Assembly (NCBI RefSeq): GCF_006547065.1 | Contig: NZ_CP041243.1 | Span: 2,805,001 to 2,869,000 of the forward strand | From: Brevundimonas sp. M20 | GTDB lineage: Bacteria; Pseudomonadota; Alphaproteobacteria; Caulobacterales; Caulobacteraceae | Reading direction: 5' to 3' | DNA length: 64,000 bases | In this document: piece after piece, positions 35,357 through 46,417 of the stretch | How positions within the stretch are numbered: position 1 is the stretch's first letter | How the letters are laid out: each line of letters starts with the position of its first letter | The notes under the pieces: model-generated | The model's database searches: none | Told to the model about the DNA's origin: nothing | What the model saw: only the letters and a program-made list of their open reading frames with translations | Position numbers and translations under genes: made by a program

Positions 35357-37980
35357 CAGGCGGCGGCCTCCGAGTCGAGGAAGTCCTGGGCGAAGCGTTG
35401 AAGCACCCCGCCGGCCTCGTAGATCGAGACCTCCTCGGCAGTGTCGAGGCGGCATTTCACCGGCACGGTCTCTTCCGAACCGTCGGCGCGGTGGATGACC
35501 AGCGTCAGTTCGGCGCCCGGCGCGGGCGTCCCGATGACGTCATAGGTCTCGGTCCCATCCAGCTTCAGCCCCAGACGGGTCACACCGTTGATGAACTCCA
35601 GCGGCATCACGCCCATGCCGATCAGATTGGTGCGGTGGATGCGCTCGAAGCCCTCGGCGACGATGGCCTCGACCCCCGCCAGACGCACGCCCTTGGCGGC
35701 CCAGTCGCGCGACGAGCCCTGCCCATAGTCCGCGCCGGCGATGATGATCAGCGGCTGGCGGCGCCCCAGATAGGTCTCGATCGCTTCCCACATGCGGACG
35801 ACTTCGCCATCGGGTTCCAGCCGGGCCAGCGAACCCTTCTTCACAGCCCCGTCGACCACGGCCATTTCGTTGACCAGCTGGGGGTTGGCGAAGGTCGCGC
35901 GCATGGCGGTCAGGTGGTCGCCCCGGTGGGTGGCGTAGGAGTTGTAGTCCTCCTCCGGCACGCCCATCGAAGTCAGGTACTCGCCCGCCGCCGAAGTCGG
36001 CAGGATGGCGTTCGACGGCGACAGGTGATCGGTCGTGATGTTGTCCGGCAGGATGGCCAGAGGACGCATGCCCTTCAGCGTGCGCGGGCTGGCGGCCAAG
36101 GCGCCGAGACCCTCCGTATCCCAGTAGGGCGGACGGCGGATGTAGGTCGATTGCGGACGCCAGTCGTACAGGGGGCTGACCGGCGCGCCGCCGTGGGTCC
36201 GGCGGGCGAACATCGGCTCATAGACGTTGCGGAACTGCTCCGGCTTCACGTGTTCGCCGACGATGGCGTCGATCTCGGCATCCGTTGGCCAAAGGTCCTT
36301 CAGGCGGATTTCCGAACCGTCCGGCGCGACGCCCAGCACGTCCCGCTCGATATCGAAACGCACGGTCCCGGCGATGGCGTAGGCGACCACCAGCGGCGGC
36401 GAAGCGAGGAAGGCCTGTTTCGCATAGGGATGGATGCGGCCATCGAAGTTGCGGTTCCCGGACAGGACGGCGGTTGTGTAGAGATCGCGATCCACGATCT
36501 CCTTCTGGATCACCGGGTCCAGCGCGCCGCTCATGCCGTTGCAGGTGGTGCAGGCGAAGCCGACGATGCCGAAGCCCAGCGCTTCCAGCTCGGACAGCAG
36601 GCCCGCCTCTTCGAGATACAGCTTCGCGACCTTGGAGCCGGGGGCGAACGACGTCTTCACCCACGGCTTCCGATCCAGGCCCAAAGCCCGCGCCTTCTTC
36701 GCCACCAGACCGGCGGCCACGACGTTGCGCGGGTTGGAGGTGTTGGTGCAGCTGGTGATGGCGGCGATGATCACGCCGCCGTCCGGGATCAGGCCCTCGC
36801 GCTCCTCGGCGCGCGCGCCTTCCAGATCGACGGCCACGCCACGCTCGTGCAGGGCCGAGGTCGGCAGGCGGCGATGGGGGTTCGACGGCCCGGCCAGATT
36901 GCGCTCGACCGTCGACAGGTCGAACTCCAGCACCCGCTCGTATTCGGCGCTCTTCAGGGCATCAGCCCACAGGCCGGTCGTCTTCGCATAGGTCTCGACG
37001 AGAGCGATCTGTTCGGGCTCCCGGCCGGTCAGGCGCAGGTAATCAATGGTCTGTTGATCGATGTAGAACATCGCCGCCGTCGCCCCGTATTCCGGGCACA
37101 TGTTGGAGATGGTCGCGCGGTCGCCGATGGTCAGGCTGTCCGCGCCCTGGCCGAAGAACTCCAGCCAGGCGCCGACGACCCTCTCCTTGCGCAGGAACTC
37201 GGTCAGGGCCAGCACAATGTCAGTGGCGGTGATGCCTTCAGGACGACGCCCCGTAAGCTTCACGCCCACGATATCGGGCAGACGCATCATCGACGGACGG
37301 CCCAGCATGACGGTCTCGGCCTCCAGCCCGCCGACGCCGATGGCGATGACGCCCAGCGCATCCACGTGCGGTGTGTGGCTGTCGGTGCCGACACAGGTGT
37401 CGGGGAAGGCCACGCCGTCACGCGCCTGAATGACCGGGCTCATCTTCTCCAGATTGATCTGGTGCATGATGCCGTTGCCGGCCGGGATGACGTCCACGTT
37501 CTCGAAGGCGCGCTTGGTCCATTCGATGAAGTGGAAGCGGTCCTCGTTGCGGCGATCCTCGATGGCGCGGTTCTTGGCGAAGGCCTCGGGATCGAAGCCG
37601 GGCGCCTCGACGGCCAGCGAGTGGTCGACGATCAACTGGGTCGGCACCACCGGATTGATTTTGGCGGGGTCACCGCCCTGATCGGCGATGGCGTCACGCA
37701 GACCGGCCAGATCGACCAGCGCCGTCTGGCCCAGAATGTCGTGGCAGACCACGCGGGCGGGATACCAGGGAAAGTCCAGATCTCGCTTGCGCTCGACGAT
37801 CTGCGTCAGGGCGGCGGTCAGCGAAGCGGGGTTGCAGCGACGCACCAGTTGCTCGGCCAGAATGCGCGAAACATACGGCAGGCCGTCATAGCTCCCGGGC
37901 CGGATCGCCTCGACCGCCGCGCGGGTGTCGAAATAGTCCAGCGCCGTACCCGGCAGCGGCTTGCGGAAGGCGGTATTCAT
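35356..37980 (-). CDS. acnD: Fe/S-dependent 2-methylisocitrate dehydratase AcnD
   Basis: An 874-residue aconitase-family protein. ATG at 37980 begins [20 protein letters not shown], typical of AcnD rather than AcnA. Iron-sulfur ligand cysteines are visible in [12 protein letters not shown] and [11 protein letters not shown], and further motifs are [10 protein letters not shown] and [13 protein letters not shown]. With PrpF it converts 2-methylcitrate to 2-methylaconitate and then 2-methylisocitrate. The downstream prpF overlap (4 bp) and the divergent prpC confirm the pathway. Its promoter lies in the 309-bp gap to prpC. Confidence 0.94.
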   Translation of the reverse strand: MNTAFRKPLPGTALDYFDTRAAVEAIRPGSYDGLPYVSRILAEQLVRRCNPASLTAALTQIVERKRDLDFPWYPARVVCHDILGQTALVDLAGLRDAIADQGGDPAKINPVVPTQLIVDHSLAVEAPGFDPEAFAKNRAIEDRRNEDRFHFIEWTKRAFENVDVIPAGNGIMHQINLEKMSPVIQARDGVAFPDTCVGTDSHTPHVDALGVIAIGVGGLEAETVMLGRPSMMRLPDIVGVKLTGRRPEGITATDIVLALTEFLRKERVVGAWLEFFGQGADSLTIGDRATISNMCPEYGATAAMFYIDQQTIDYLRLTGREPEQIALVETYAKTTGLWADALKSAEYERVLEFDLSTVERNLAGPSNPHRRLPTSALHERGVAVDLEGARAEEREGLIPDGGVIIAAITSCTNTSNPRNVVAAGLVAKKARALGLDRKPWVKTSFAPGSKVAKLYLEEAGLLSELEALGFGIVGFACTTCNGMSGALDPVIQKEIVDRDLYTTAVLSGNRNFDGRIHPYAKQAFLASPPLVVAYAIAGTVRFDIERDVLGVAPDGSEIRLKDLWPTDAEIDAIVGEHVKPEQFRNVYEPMFARRTHGGAPVSPLYDWRPQSTYIRRPPYWDTEGLGALAASPRTLKGMRPLAILPDNITTDHLSPSNAILPTSAAGEYLTSMGVPEEDYNSYATHRGDHLTAMRATFANPQLVNEMAVVDGAVKKGSLARLEPDGEVVRMWEAIETYLGRRQPLIIIAGADYGQGSSRDWAAKGVRLAGVEAIVAEGFERIHRTNLIGMGVMPLEFINGVTRLGLKLDGTETYDVIGTPAPGAELTLVIHRADGSEETVPVKCRLDTAEEVSIYEAGGVLQRFAQDFLDSEAAA

Positions 37981-38289
37981 GGCAGCACTCTCGTCCCGTC
38001 GTCTGGCCACGATCATACCGACCGGCAGCGCCGAAGCGCGTTCGTCCCTGCCGTTTTGCGTTCCCGTGGCCATTTGGCTCTGTTTTGCCAAGTGGTAGCA
38101 CGCCCCGACCACGCAAGTCGCGCCCGAAGCAGATTCACCCTTCACCCGGCGCGGAATTCCGCTATTTCGTGCCCATCAATCAGGGCGGACGCGCGATCAA
38201 CGGGCGCCGCCGCGTGCAGGCTCGGCCCGCGCTCCCCTCCGGGACGCCAGAACGCCGCGACGCGCTGTACTGGACCAGTGAGGAAATCG
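37981..38289. promoter_or_regulatory. Divergent control region of acnD-prpF and prpC
   Basis: 309 bp without a credible gene. Two copies of GTTTTGC (38053-38059 and 38082-38088) are spaced 29 bp apart. A GCCATTTGGC dyad (38069-38078) lies between them, which could be an operator of a short-chain acyl-CoA sensor. GAGGAAA at 38280-38286 is the prpC ribosome site. No regulator gene is adjacent. Confidence 0.4.
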
Positions 38290-39444
38290 ATGACCGACGC
38301 CGCCGCCCCCGCGTTCAAGCCCAAGAAGTCCGTCGCCCTGTCCGGCGTCACCGCGGGCAACACCGCCCTGTGCACCGTCGGCAAGACCGGCAATGACCTG
38401 CACTACCGCGGCTATGACATTCTGGATTTCGCGGAAGGCGCCGAGTTCGAGGAAATCGCCCACCTGCTGATCCACGGCACGCTGCCGAACGCGGCCGAGC
38501 TGAAGGCCTACAAGGCCAAGCTGAAGGCCCTGCGCGGCCTGCCCGCCGCCGTCATGGACGCGCTGGAATGCCTTCCCGCCGCCGCCCATCCGATGGATGT
38601 GATGCGCACCGGCGTCTCGGCCCTGGGCTGCGTCCTGCCGGAAGCCCATGACCACAACCACCCCGGCGCCCGCGACATCGCCGACCGCCTGATGGCCTCG
38701 CTGGGCTCGATGCTGCTCTACTGGCACCACTTCAGCCAGAACGGCCGCCGCATCGAGGTCGAGACCGACGACGAGACCATCGGCGGCCACTTCCTGCACC
38801 TGCTGCACGGCAAGGAGCCGTCCGAGAGCTGGGTGCGGGCCATGCACACCTCGCTGATCCTGTACGCCGAGCACGAGTTCAACGCCTCGACCTTCACCGC
38901 GCGCGTCATCGCCGGCACCGGGTCGGACATGTTCTCGGCCGTCGCCGGCGCCATCGGCGCCCTGCGCGGGCCCAAGCACGGCGGCGCCAATGAGGTCGCC
39001 TTCGAAATCCAGAAGCGCTACGCCAACCCGGACGAGGCCGAGGCCGACATCCGTCGCCGCATGGACGCCAAGGAAGTCATCATCGGCTTCGGCCACCCGG
39101 TCTATACGATCTCGGACCCGCGCAACGTCGTCATCAAGCGCGTCGCCAAACAGCTGTCCGACGAGGCCGGCTCGACCAAGATGTACGACATCGCCGAACG
39201 CATCGAGAGCGTCATGATGGACGCCAAGAAGATGTTCCCGAACCTCGATTGGTTCTCGGCCGTCAGCTACCACATGATGGGCGTGCCCACGGCCATGTTC
39301 ACCCCCCTGTTCGTCATCTCGCGGGTCACCGGCTGGTCGGCCCACGTCATCGAACAGCGCCAGGACGGCAAGATCATCCGCCCGACCGCGAACTACACGG
39401 GTCCGGAGAACCTGGAGTGGGTGGAGCTGAAGAAGCGGGGGTAG
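38290..39444 (+). CDS. prpC: 2-methylcitrate synthase
   Basis: A 384-residue citrate-synthase-family enzyme. Landmarks are [20 protein letters not shown] (PrpC-type N-terminus), [39 protein letters not shown], the catalytic His of GFGHPVY, and [11 protein letters not shown]. It condenses propionyl-CoA with oxaloacetate. Context with acnD, prpF and prpB, plus the N-terminal motif, favours methylcitrate synthase over GltA. The ATG at 38290 follows GAGGAAA; the enormous frame upstream is antisense to acnD and prpF. Confidence 0.95.
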   Translation: MTDAAAPAFKPKKSVALSGVTAGNTALCTVGKTGNDLHYRGYDILDFAEGAEFEEIAHLLIHGTLPNAAELKAYKAKLKALRGLPAAVMDALECLPAAAHPMDVMRTGVSALGCVLPEAHDHNHPGARDIADRLMASLGSMLLYWHHFSQNGRRIEVETDDETIGGHFLHLLHGKEPSESWVRAMHTSLILYAEHEFNASTFTARVIAGTGSDMFSAVAGAIGALRGPKHGGANEVAFEIQKRYANPDEAEADIRRRMDAKEVIIGFGHPVYTISDPRNVVIKRVAKQLSDEAGSTKMYDIAERIESVMMDAKKMFPNLDWFSAVSYHMMGVPTAMFTPLFVISRVTGWSAHVIEQRQDGKIIRPTANYTGPENLEWVELKKRG

Positions 39445-39452
39445 GCGACCAG

Positions 39453-39947
39453 TTGTCAGCCCAGTCCATCGCCCCGGAGACTCTCCATCAGGCAACGGTC
39501 CGGCTGCTTGATGAAGCCCGTCGCCTTGCGGTGGAATATTACCGCACCACCGGGAAGCCGCTCGGCGTGACGGGCGAAGTCGCCGAGTTGGCCTCTTGGG
39601 AAACCTTGGGCGTGGAACTCGCGGACGCCCGCCAGCCCGGCTTCGACGGCTGGCTGGTGCGAGACGGTGTGCGACTAAGGGTGCAGGTCAAGGGAAGAGC
39701 GGTCACGCGCGAGCGCCTCTACATTGGCCGCTGCCCAGCCATAAAATGTGGCGACAAGTTCGACCTATGCCTCCTGGTGCTTCTCGACAAAACGACTCTT
39801 CAGCCGATCGAAATTTGGGAGGCTGACGAAGATGCTATTGTCGCCCGCCTTGATGCTCCCGGCTCGAAGTCACGGAATGAGCGCCGCTCGCTCGGCATCA
39901 GTCAGTTCAAAAGTATCGCACGTCGCGTGTGGCGTGCGGAGCAATAA
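39453..39947 (+). CDS. Hypothetical protein inserted between prpC and prpB
   Basis: A 164-residue soluble protein with TTG start at 39453, 8 bases after the prpC stop and behind GGGGGTAGG. The sequence has GVTGEVAELASWETLGVELA, FDGWLVRDGVRLRVQVKG and DLCLLVLLDKTTLQPIEIWEA. The spacing of an acidic residue before a V-x-V-K-G suggests a PD-(D/E)xK-like fold (nuclease-like or DUF6998-type), but this is only a resemblance. Its second half has a noticeably lower GC content and rarer codons (ata, cta, att) than its neighbours, consistent with acquisition by transfer. No role in propionate metabolism is evident. Confidence 0.6.
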   Translation: MSAQSIAPETLHQATVRLLDEARRLAVEYYRTTGKPLGVTGEVAELASWETLGVELADARQPGFDGWLVRDGVRLRVQVKGRAVTRERLYIGRCPAIKCGDKFDLCLLVLLDKTTLQPIEIWEADEDAIVARLDAPGSKSRNERRSLGISQFKSIARRVWRAEQ

Positions 39948-39964
39948 CCTTTAGAAGGCGCGCC

Positions 39965-40888
39965 ATGCCCTACCTCCTCGCCTCCGACCTCCCCACCGAA
40001 TCCGCCGGCAAGCGCTTCCGCGCGGCCCTCGCCCGTGACGGCATCTGGCAGCTGCCGGGTGCCCACAACGGTCAGGCCTCGATCCAGGCGCGGAACGCGG
40101 GCTTCGACGGCGTCTATCTGTCGGGCGCGGCCATGACCGCCTCGATGGGCCTGCCGGACCTCGGCATCATCACCGTGGACGAGGTCGCTTTCTTCATCCG
40201 CCAGATCGCGCGCGCCTCGGGCCTGCCGCTGCTGGTGGACGGCGACACGGGCTATGGCGAGGCGCTGAACGTCATGCACATGGTGCGGACCTTCGAGGAA
40301 GCGGGCGCCGGCGCCGTGCACCTTGAAGACCAGATCCTGCCCAAGAAGTGCGGCCACCTGAACGGCAAGTCGCTGGTGCCCGCCATGGACATGGCCGCCA
40401 AGGTCGCCGCCGCCGCCAAGGCCCGTCGTGATCTGGTCATCATGGCCCGCACCGACGCCGTCGGCGTCGAAGGCTTCGACGCCGCCGTTGATCGCGCGAA
40501 GCTCTATGTCGAGGCCGGCGCCGACGCCATCTTCCCCGAGGGCCTGACCAGCCGCGAGATGTTCGAAAAATTCGCCGCCGCCATGCCGGGCGTGCCGCTG
40601 CTGGCCAACATGACCGAGTTCGGCAAGACGCCCTTCTTCACCGCGAAGGAATTCGAGGAGATGGGCTACAAGATGGTGATCTGGCCGGTGTCCTCGCTGC
40701 GCGCCGCCAACAAGGCCCAGGAAGAGCTGTACGCCTCGATCGCCGAGCACGGCGGCACCCACAAATACATCGACCGCATGCAGACCCGTCAGGAGCTGTA
40801 CGACACCATCGGCCTGCACGCCTTCGAGGAACTGGACGCCTCGATCATCAAGACTATCGTGCCGCAGGGCATGCCGCAGGGCGGCTGA
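39965..40888 (+). CDS. prpB: 2-methylisocitrate lyase
   Basis: A 307-residue isocitrate-lyase-superfamily enzyme. The catalytic loop KKCGHLNGK (Cys, His, Gly) is intact. Other landmarks are GAHNGQASIQARNAGFDGVY, LLVDGDTGYGEALNV (metal-binding Asp), VHLEDQILP and ARTDAVGVEGFD. It cleaves 2-methylisocitrate to pyruvate and succinate, the last step of the cycle. The ATG at 39965 is chosen because it starts the conserved MPYLLASDLP; the frame is open from 39929. Confidence 0.95.
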   Translation: MPYLLASDLPTESAGKRFRAALARDGIWQLPGAHNGQASIQARNAGFDGVYLSGAAMTASMGLPDLGIITVDEVAFFIRQIARASGLPLLVDGDTGYGEALNVMHMVRTFEEAGAGAVHLEDQILPKKCGHLNGKSLVPAMDMAAKVAAAAKARRDLVIMARTDAVGVEGFDAAVDRAKLYVEAGADAIFPEGLTSREMFEKFAAAMPGVPLLANMTEFGKTPFFTAKEFEEMGYKMVIWPVSSLRAANKAQEELYASIAEHGGTHKYIDRMQTRQELYDTIGLHAFEELDASIIKTIVPQGMPQGG

Positions 40889-40910
40889 AGCCTCCTGTAG
40901 CCCGATACAC

Positions 40911-40942
40911 GAACGGAGCCTGACGGTCGTCAGGCTCCGTTC
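40911..40942. terminator. Perfect 14-bp hairpin between prpB and a convergent micro-operon
   Basis: GAACGGAGCCTGAC, loop ggtc, then exact complement. It lies 23 bases after the prpB stop and six bases beyond the minus-strand stop at 40948. U-runs are weak on both sides, so it would act as a strong stem with rho or as a bidirectional barrier. Confidence 0.7.
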
Positions 40943-40947
40943 CTCGT

Positions 40948-41133
40948 TCAGGGCCGGTCGCGCTCGACCACCACATAGCCTTCGTGCCCTTCCGCCTCAT
41001 CGCGGGCGGCGCGGACGGCCGCCCGGCGGTCCATGAAAGCGCCGCTCAGGCGGCCGTCCAGCGAGCGGAAGCACCACAGCCCGTGATCAACGGTGATCTC
41101 GATGGGCACGGGCGGGGCGGGAAGCGCGATCAT
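40948..41133 (-). CDS. Hypothetical 61-residue protein (third gene of a small-ORF operon)
   Basis: A small protein, GLWCFRSLDGRLSGAFMDRRA and then VRAARDEAEGHEGYVVVERD. It looks like the short DUF2188-type beta-alpha unit, in which a DNA- or modifier-like strand pair is followed by a helix; the assignment is tentative. The ATG at 41133 overlaps the upstream stop as ATGA. Confidence 0.6.
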   Translation of the reverse strand: MIALPAPPVPIEITVDHGLWCFRSLDGRLSGAFMDRRAAVRAARDEAEGHEGYVVVERDRP

Positions 41134-41336
41134 TGGCGGGCCTCCCGGCGATGGTGGAGTCCATCCGCTTCAGCCTGCAGGCTGCGGGCCAGTTGCTCGG
41201 CCAGTTCGCGGACCGGCAGGGCGCGGGTGCGGCAGCCGTTGACCGCGACACACCAACCCCCATCCCTTTGCAGGACTTCGTAGCCGCCGGGACCACGGCG
41301 CCCCGGCCTTAGGTCATCAACATAGCCCGACATCAT
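41130..41336 (-). CDS. Hypothetical 68-residue protein (second gene of a small-ORF operon)
   Basis: MMSGYVDDLRPGRRGPGGYEVLQRD then GGWCVAVNGCRTRALPVRELAEQLARSLQ: a beta hairpin with two cysteines followed by a helix. The pattern 'query strand, GGW-C-V, then a helix' resembles its neighbour at 40948, so the two may be diverged copies. Both ends overlap neighbours by 4 bp (ATGA), strong evidence of translation. No known family. Confidence 0.6.
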   Translation of the reverse strand: MMSGYVDDLRPGRRGPGGYEVLQRDGGWCVAVNGCRTRALPVRELAEQLARSLQAEADGLHHRREARQ

Positions 41337-41464
41337 CGGCCGCGCTCCCGCGTCGAAGCGGCGCCGAAGGCCTGACCGATCACATCCATCGCCATCCGCC
41401 AGACGCTGGGCGGCGCCGCGGGGCGAGACTTCAGGCTTTGGGTCAGCAGGGCGTTGCGGGTCAT
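41333..41464 (-). CDS. Hypothetical 43-residue protein (first gene of a small-ORF operon)
   Basis: MTRNALLTQSLKSRPAAPPS then VWRMAMDVIGQAFGAASTRERGR. A short amphipathic C-terminal stretch is possible. GGAGG lies 6 bases before the ATG at 41464, an ideal ribosome site, and the TGA overlaps the next ATG. The leader carries a GAGGCCCG/CGGGCCTC hairpin (41481-41510). It diverges from the kdp operon, so shared control with potassium uptake is possible. Confidence 0.6.
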   Translation of the reverse strand: MTRNALLTQSLKSRPAAPPSVWRMAMDVIGQAFGAASTRERGR

Positions 41465-41537
41465 TTCGACCTCCGTTGAAGAGGCCCGTAATCGACACCC
41501 GACGGGCCTCAGCGCGCCATTCGAAAACCGCCCGCCC

Positions 41538-41587
41538 GCATAAGCGCCGCATAAGCCCGTCGGCCCACCCTTATGTTTTCCTTATGC
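41538..41587. promoter_or_regulatory. Four-half-site operator upstream of the kdp operon
   Basis: CATAAG at 41539 and 41550 and CTTATG at 41570 and 41581. Within each pair the spacing is 11 bp (one helical turn), and the two pairs are mirror images about 41562.5. Located 80-127 bases before the first kdp-region ATG. A symmetrical binding site for a dimeric or tetrameric regulator such as KdpE is the natural reading. Confidence 0.65.
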
Positions 41588-41665
41588 GCCGCGCCCGAAC
41601 CTGAATGGCGCCCTTACGCGGTTCGGGAGCCTTGTCACGCCTTCTTTAGTCGGAGGCTGTCGGCG

Positions 41666-41749
41666 ATGTCCGATCTGATCTTTCTGGCGTTGGGCGGCGG
41701 AGCATTTCTGCTCTTCGCCGCCCTCGCCGCTGCATTGAAGAGGATGTGA
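41666..41749 (+). CDS. 27-residue hydrophobic microprotein ahead of kdpF
   Basis: MSDLIFLALGGGAFLLFAAL then AAALKRM: one membrane helix with a basic tail. It is preceded by CGGAGG (41651-41656), 9 bases upstream of the ATG, and followed two bases later by the kdpF start. Length and topology imitate KdpF, but the sequence differs, so it may be a second KdpF-like subunit. Unrecognised as a named family. Confidence 0.7.
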   Translation: MSDLIFLALGGGAFLLFAALAAALKRM

Positions 41750-41751
41750 CG

Positions 41752-41838
41752 ATGATCGTCTCCATCCTCTGGGGCGTCGGCGCGGTCGTCGTCGCCGGTT
41801 ACATGGTTGCGGCGCTTGTGCGCCCCGAGCGGTTCTAG
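41752..41838 (+). CDS. kdpF: KdpF, small subunit of the potassium-transporting ATPase
   Basis: A 28-residue one-helix peptide, [20 protein letters not shown] then ALVRPERF. The C-terminal RPERF is the usual ending of KdpF peptides. It stabilises the KdpABC complex in the inner membrane. It is located 13 bp before kdpA, as expected. Confidence 0.88.
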   Translation: MIVSILWGVGAVVVAGYMVAALVRPERF

Positions 41839-41851
41839 GAGAGCCGCCGTC

Positions 41852-43555
41852 ATGACCCTTCAAGGCTGGGCGGAAATCGCCCTCACCCTCGGTCTCGCCT
41901 GCCTGCTGGGCTGGCCGATCGGGATCTATATGTCGCGCGTCTGGAACGGCGAGCGGACCTGGCTCGATCCGGTTCTGAAGCCGATCGAAGCCGTCTTCTA
42001 CAAGGCCGCTGGCGTGGACCCGGCCCGCAGCCAGGGCTGGCCGGGCTACGCCGGCGCCCTGCTGGCGTTCAACCTGACCGGCTTCCTGTTGCTGTTCGCC
42101 ATCCTGCGCCTGCAGGGCATACTGCCGATGAACCCGCAGGGGTTTGACGGCCTGTCGCCGCATCTGGCGTTCAACACCGCCGTCAGCTTCGTGACCAATA
42201 CCAACTGGCAGTCCTACGGCGGCGAGACGACCCTGTCGGCCTTCAGCCAGATGGTCGGTCTGACCACCCAGAATTTCGTCTCCGCCGCCACCGGCGCGAC
42301 CATCGCCGCCGCCCTCGCGCGGGCCTTCGTCGCCAGCCGGGGTGAAGGCGTCGGGAACTTCTGGGCCGATCTGACCCGGACCACCCTCTACGTCCTGCTG
42401 CCCCTCTCCTTCCTGCTGGCCATTGTGCTGGTCGCCCTGGGCCTGCCCCAGACCCTGTCGGCCAACGCCGTCGCCACCACCCTGGAAGGCGGCCAGCAGA
42501 CCCTCAGCCTGTTCCAGACCGCGAGTCAGGTGGCCATCAAACAGCTCGGCATCAACGGCGGTGGCGTGTTCAACGTCAATGCCGCCCACCCGTTCGAGAA
42601 CCCCTCGGCCCTGACCAATCTGATCACCGCCGTGGCCATCAACGTCATGGGTTGGGCCGCCTTCTTCGCCTTCGGGCGAAGCGTGCTGGCCAGGCGTGAG
42701 ATGAAGGCCCTGGCCGTCGCCGCCCTGGTCATTCTGGGCGTCTGCACCTCGGGCATCTATGTCGCCGAAAGCCAGCCCGCGCCCGCCCTCGTCGCCGCCG
42801 GGATCGAGCAGCCGGTGAATATGGAGGGCAAGGAGACCCGCTTCGGCATCCCCGCCTCCGCCGCGTGGGCCGGTCAGACCACCGGCGCCTCGAATGGCTC
42901 GGTCAACTCGATGCACGGCAGCTACATGCCCCTGTCAGGCGGCATCGCGATGTTCCTGATGCAACTGGGCGAAATCCTGCCGGGCGGCATCGGCTCGGGC
43001 ATCGCCATCATGGTCGTCATGGCCATGCTCGCTGTCTTCGTGGCCGGCCTGATGGTCGGTCGCACGCCGGAGTATCTCGGCAAGAAGATCGAGGCGCGCG
43101 AGATCCAGTTCGCCATGATCGCCGTGCTGGTCCTGCCGCTGGCCATCCTCGGCTTCACCGCCGTCTCCGCCGTCTTCCCCACCGCTCTGGAAGGGCTGCT
43201 GAACCATGGGCCGCACGGGCTGTCGGAGATTCTGTACGCCTACACCTCGGCGGCGGCGAACAACGGCTCGGCCTTCGCGGGCCTGACCGCCAATGCCCCC
43301 TGGTGGAACACGACCCTGGGCCTTGCCATGCTGGCCGGGCGCTTCGTCCCGGCGGTCGCGGTGCTGGCCATCGCGGGCAGCCTGGTCGCCAAGCCGAAAC
43401 TGGCGCCCAGCACCGGCACCCTGCCGACGCACGGCGGCCTGTTCATCGGCCTGCTGATCGGCGTGATCCTCATCCTAGGCGGGCTGCAGTTCTTCCCCGC
43501 CCTCGCTCTCGGACCCATCGTCGAGCATTTCCAGATGCTCGGCGGGGCGTTCTGA
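41852..43555 (+). CDS. kdpA: Potassium-transporting ATPase subunit A
   Basis: A 567-residue ten-helix potassium channel-like subunit. The four selectivity-filter repeats include [32 protein letters not shown] and [13 protein letters not shown]. It forms the K+ conduction path of the P-type KdpFABC pump. The ATG at 41852 starts [20 protein letters not shown] and follows GGAGAG. kdpB begins 12 bp after the stop. Confidence 0.97.
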   Translation: MTLQGWAEIALTLGLACLLGWPIGIYMSRVWNGERTWLDPVLKPIEAVFYKAAGVDPARSQGWPGYAGALLAFNLTGFLLLFAILRLQGILPMNPQGFDGLSPHLAFNTAVSFVTNTNWQSYGGETTLSAFSQMVGLTTQNFVSAATGATIAAALARAFVASRGEGVGNFWADLTRTTLYVLLPLSFLLAIVLVALGLPQTLSANAVATTLEGGQQTLSLFQTASQVAIKQLGINGGGVFNVNAAHPFENPSALTNLITAVAINVMGWAAFFAFGRSVLARREMKALAVAALVILGVCTSGIYVAESQPAPALVAAGIEQPVNMEGKETRFGIPASAAWAGQTTGASNGSVNSMHGSYMPLSGGIAMFLMQLGEILPGGIGSGIAIMVVMAMLAVFVAGLMVGRTPEYLGKKIEAREIQFAMIAVLVLPLAILGFTAVSAVFPTALEGLLNHGPHGLSEILYAYTSAAANNGSAFAGLTANAPWWNTTLGLAMLAGRFVPAVAVLAIAGSLVAKPKLAPSTGTLPTHGGLFIGLLIGVILILGGLQFFPALALGPIVEHFQMLGGAF

Positions 43556-43567
43556 CGGACATCCCTC

Positions 43568-45637
<2,070 letters not shown>

Positions 45638-45656
45638 TCCTGAAAGGACACCTGAA

Positions 45657-46406
45657 ATGACCCGCAAACCCTCTCTCAAGACCCCACGTCTCAAGGCCTC
45701 TGGCCGCAACGACGCCCTGTTCGCCGCCGCCTGTCTGGCCGTCCTCGCCGGCGTCGGTTTCTGCAGTCAGGCCAAGGCCCAGGACGTCACCGGACCTTCC
45801 GTCTCCTGGAACGGCGCCCTGACCTCGGACTATGTCTTCCGGGGCGTCAGCCAGACCTCGGAGAACCCGGCGATCTCGGCAGGCGTCGATGCGACCTTCG
45901 GCGACTTCTATGCCGGGGGCTGGGCCTCGAACGTCGACTTCGGGGACGACACGGACGCCGAGGTCGATGTCTATGGCGGCTGGCGTTCGGAACTGTCGGG
46001 CTGGACCGTCGATCTGGGCGGCGTGGCCTATCTCTACACCGGGCAACCGGACGGGGCGGACTATGACTACGTCGAGCTGAAGGCCGCCGCCTCGCGCGCC
46101 GTCGGCCCGGCCACCCTCGGCGTCGTGACGTACTGGTCGCCGGATTTCTTCGGCGCCTCGGAGGACGAGGCGACCTATCTGGAAGCCAACGCCGCCTTCG
46201 TCCCGGCTGACGGCTGGACCCTGTCCGGCGCGGTAGGCCGCCAATGGGTGTCGTCCGATCTCGACTACACGACCTGGAACGCGGGCGTGGCCTACGCCCT
46301 GACCGACCATCTGGCGCTGGACGTCCGCTACCACGACACCGACCAGCACGACTTCGGTGAAGCCTATGGCGCGCGCGCCGTGGCCTCGCTGAAGGCCACC
46401 TTCTGA
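45657..46406 (+). CDS. TorF-family putative porin within the kdp operon
   Basis: A 249-residue outer-membrane protein: signal peptide (ends SQAKAQ), then beta-strand repeats VSWNGALTSDYVFRGVSQTS and AGVDATFGDFYAGGWASNVD, the hallmarks of the TIGR02001/TorF group. The final strand, ARAVASLKATF, ends in Phe. It is tightly placed between kdpB (19 bp) and kdpC (11 bp) and has an independent GGA-rich ribosome site, so it is expressed with the pump. Its role may be to bring K+ across the outer membrane, but that is inference. Confidence 0.88.
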   Translation: MTRKPSLKTPRLKASGRNDALFAAACLAVLAGVGFCSQAKAQDVTGPSVSWNGALTSDYVFRGVSQTSENPAISAGVDATFGDFYAGGWASNVDFGDDTDAEVDVYGGWRSELSGWTVDLGGVAYLYTGQPDGADYDYVELKAAASRAVGPATLGVVTYWSPDFFGASEDEATYLEANAAFVPADGWTLSGAVGRQWVSSDLDYTTWNAGVAYALTDHLALDVRYHDTDQHDFGEAYGARAVASLKATF

Positions 46407-46417
46407 GGAGTGGAGCC

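Noticed and set aside
35239..38289. A very long plus-strand open frame leading into prpC
   Set aside because: It is antisense to prpF and acnD, whose protein motifs are unmistakable, and the encoded peptide has low-complexity Gly/Arg/Asp composition. High GC keeps the antisense frame open.
41582..42916. A 444-codon minus-strand open frame over kdpF and kdpA
   Set aside because: Antisense to clear KdpF and KdpA motifs and of glycine/glutamine-rich composition.
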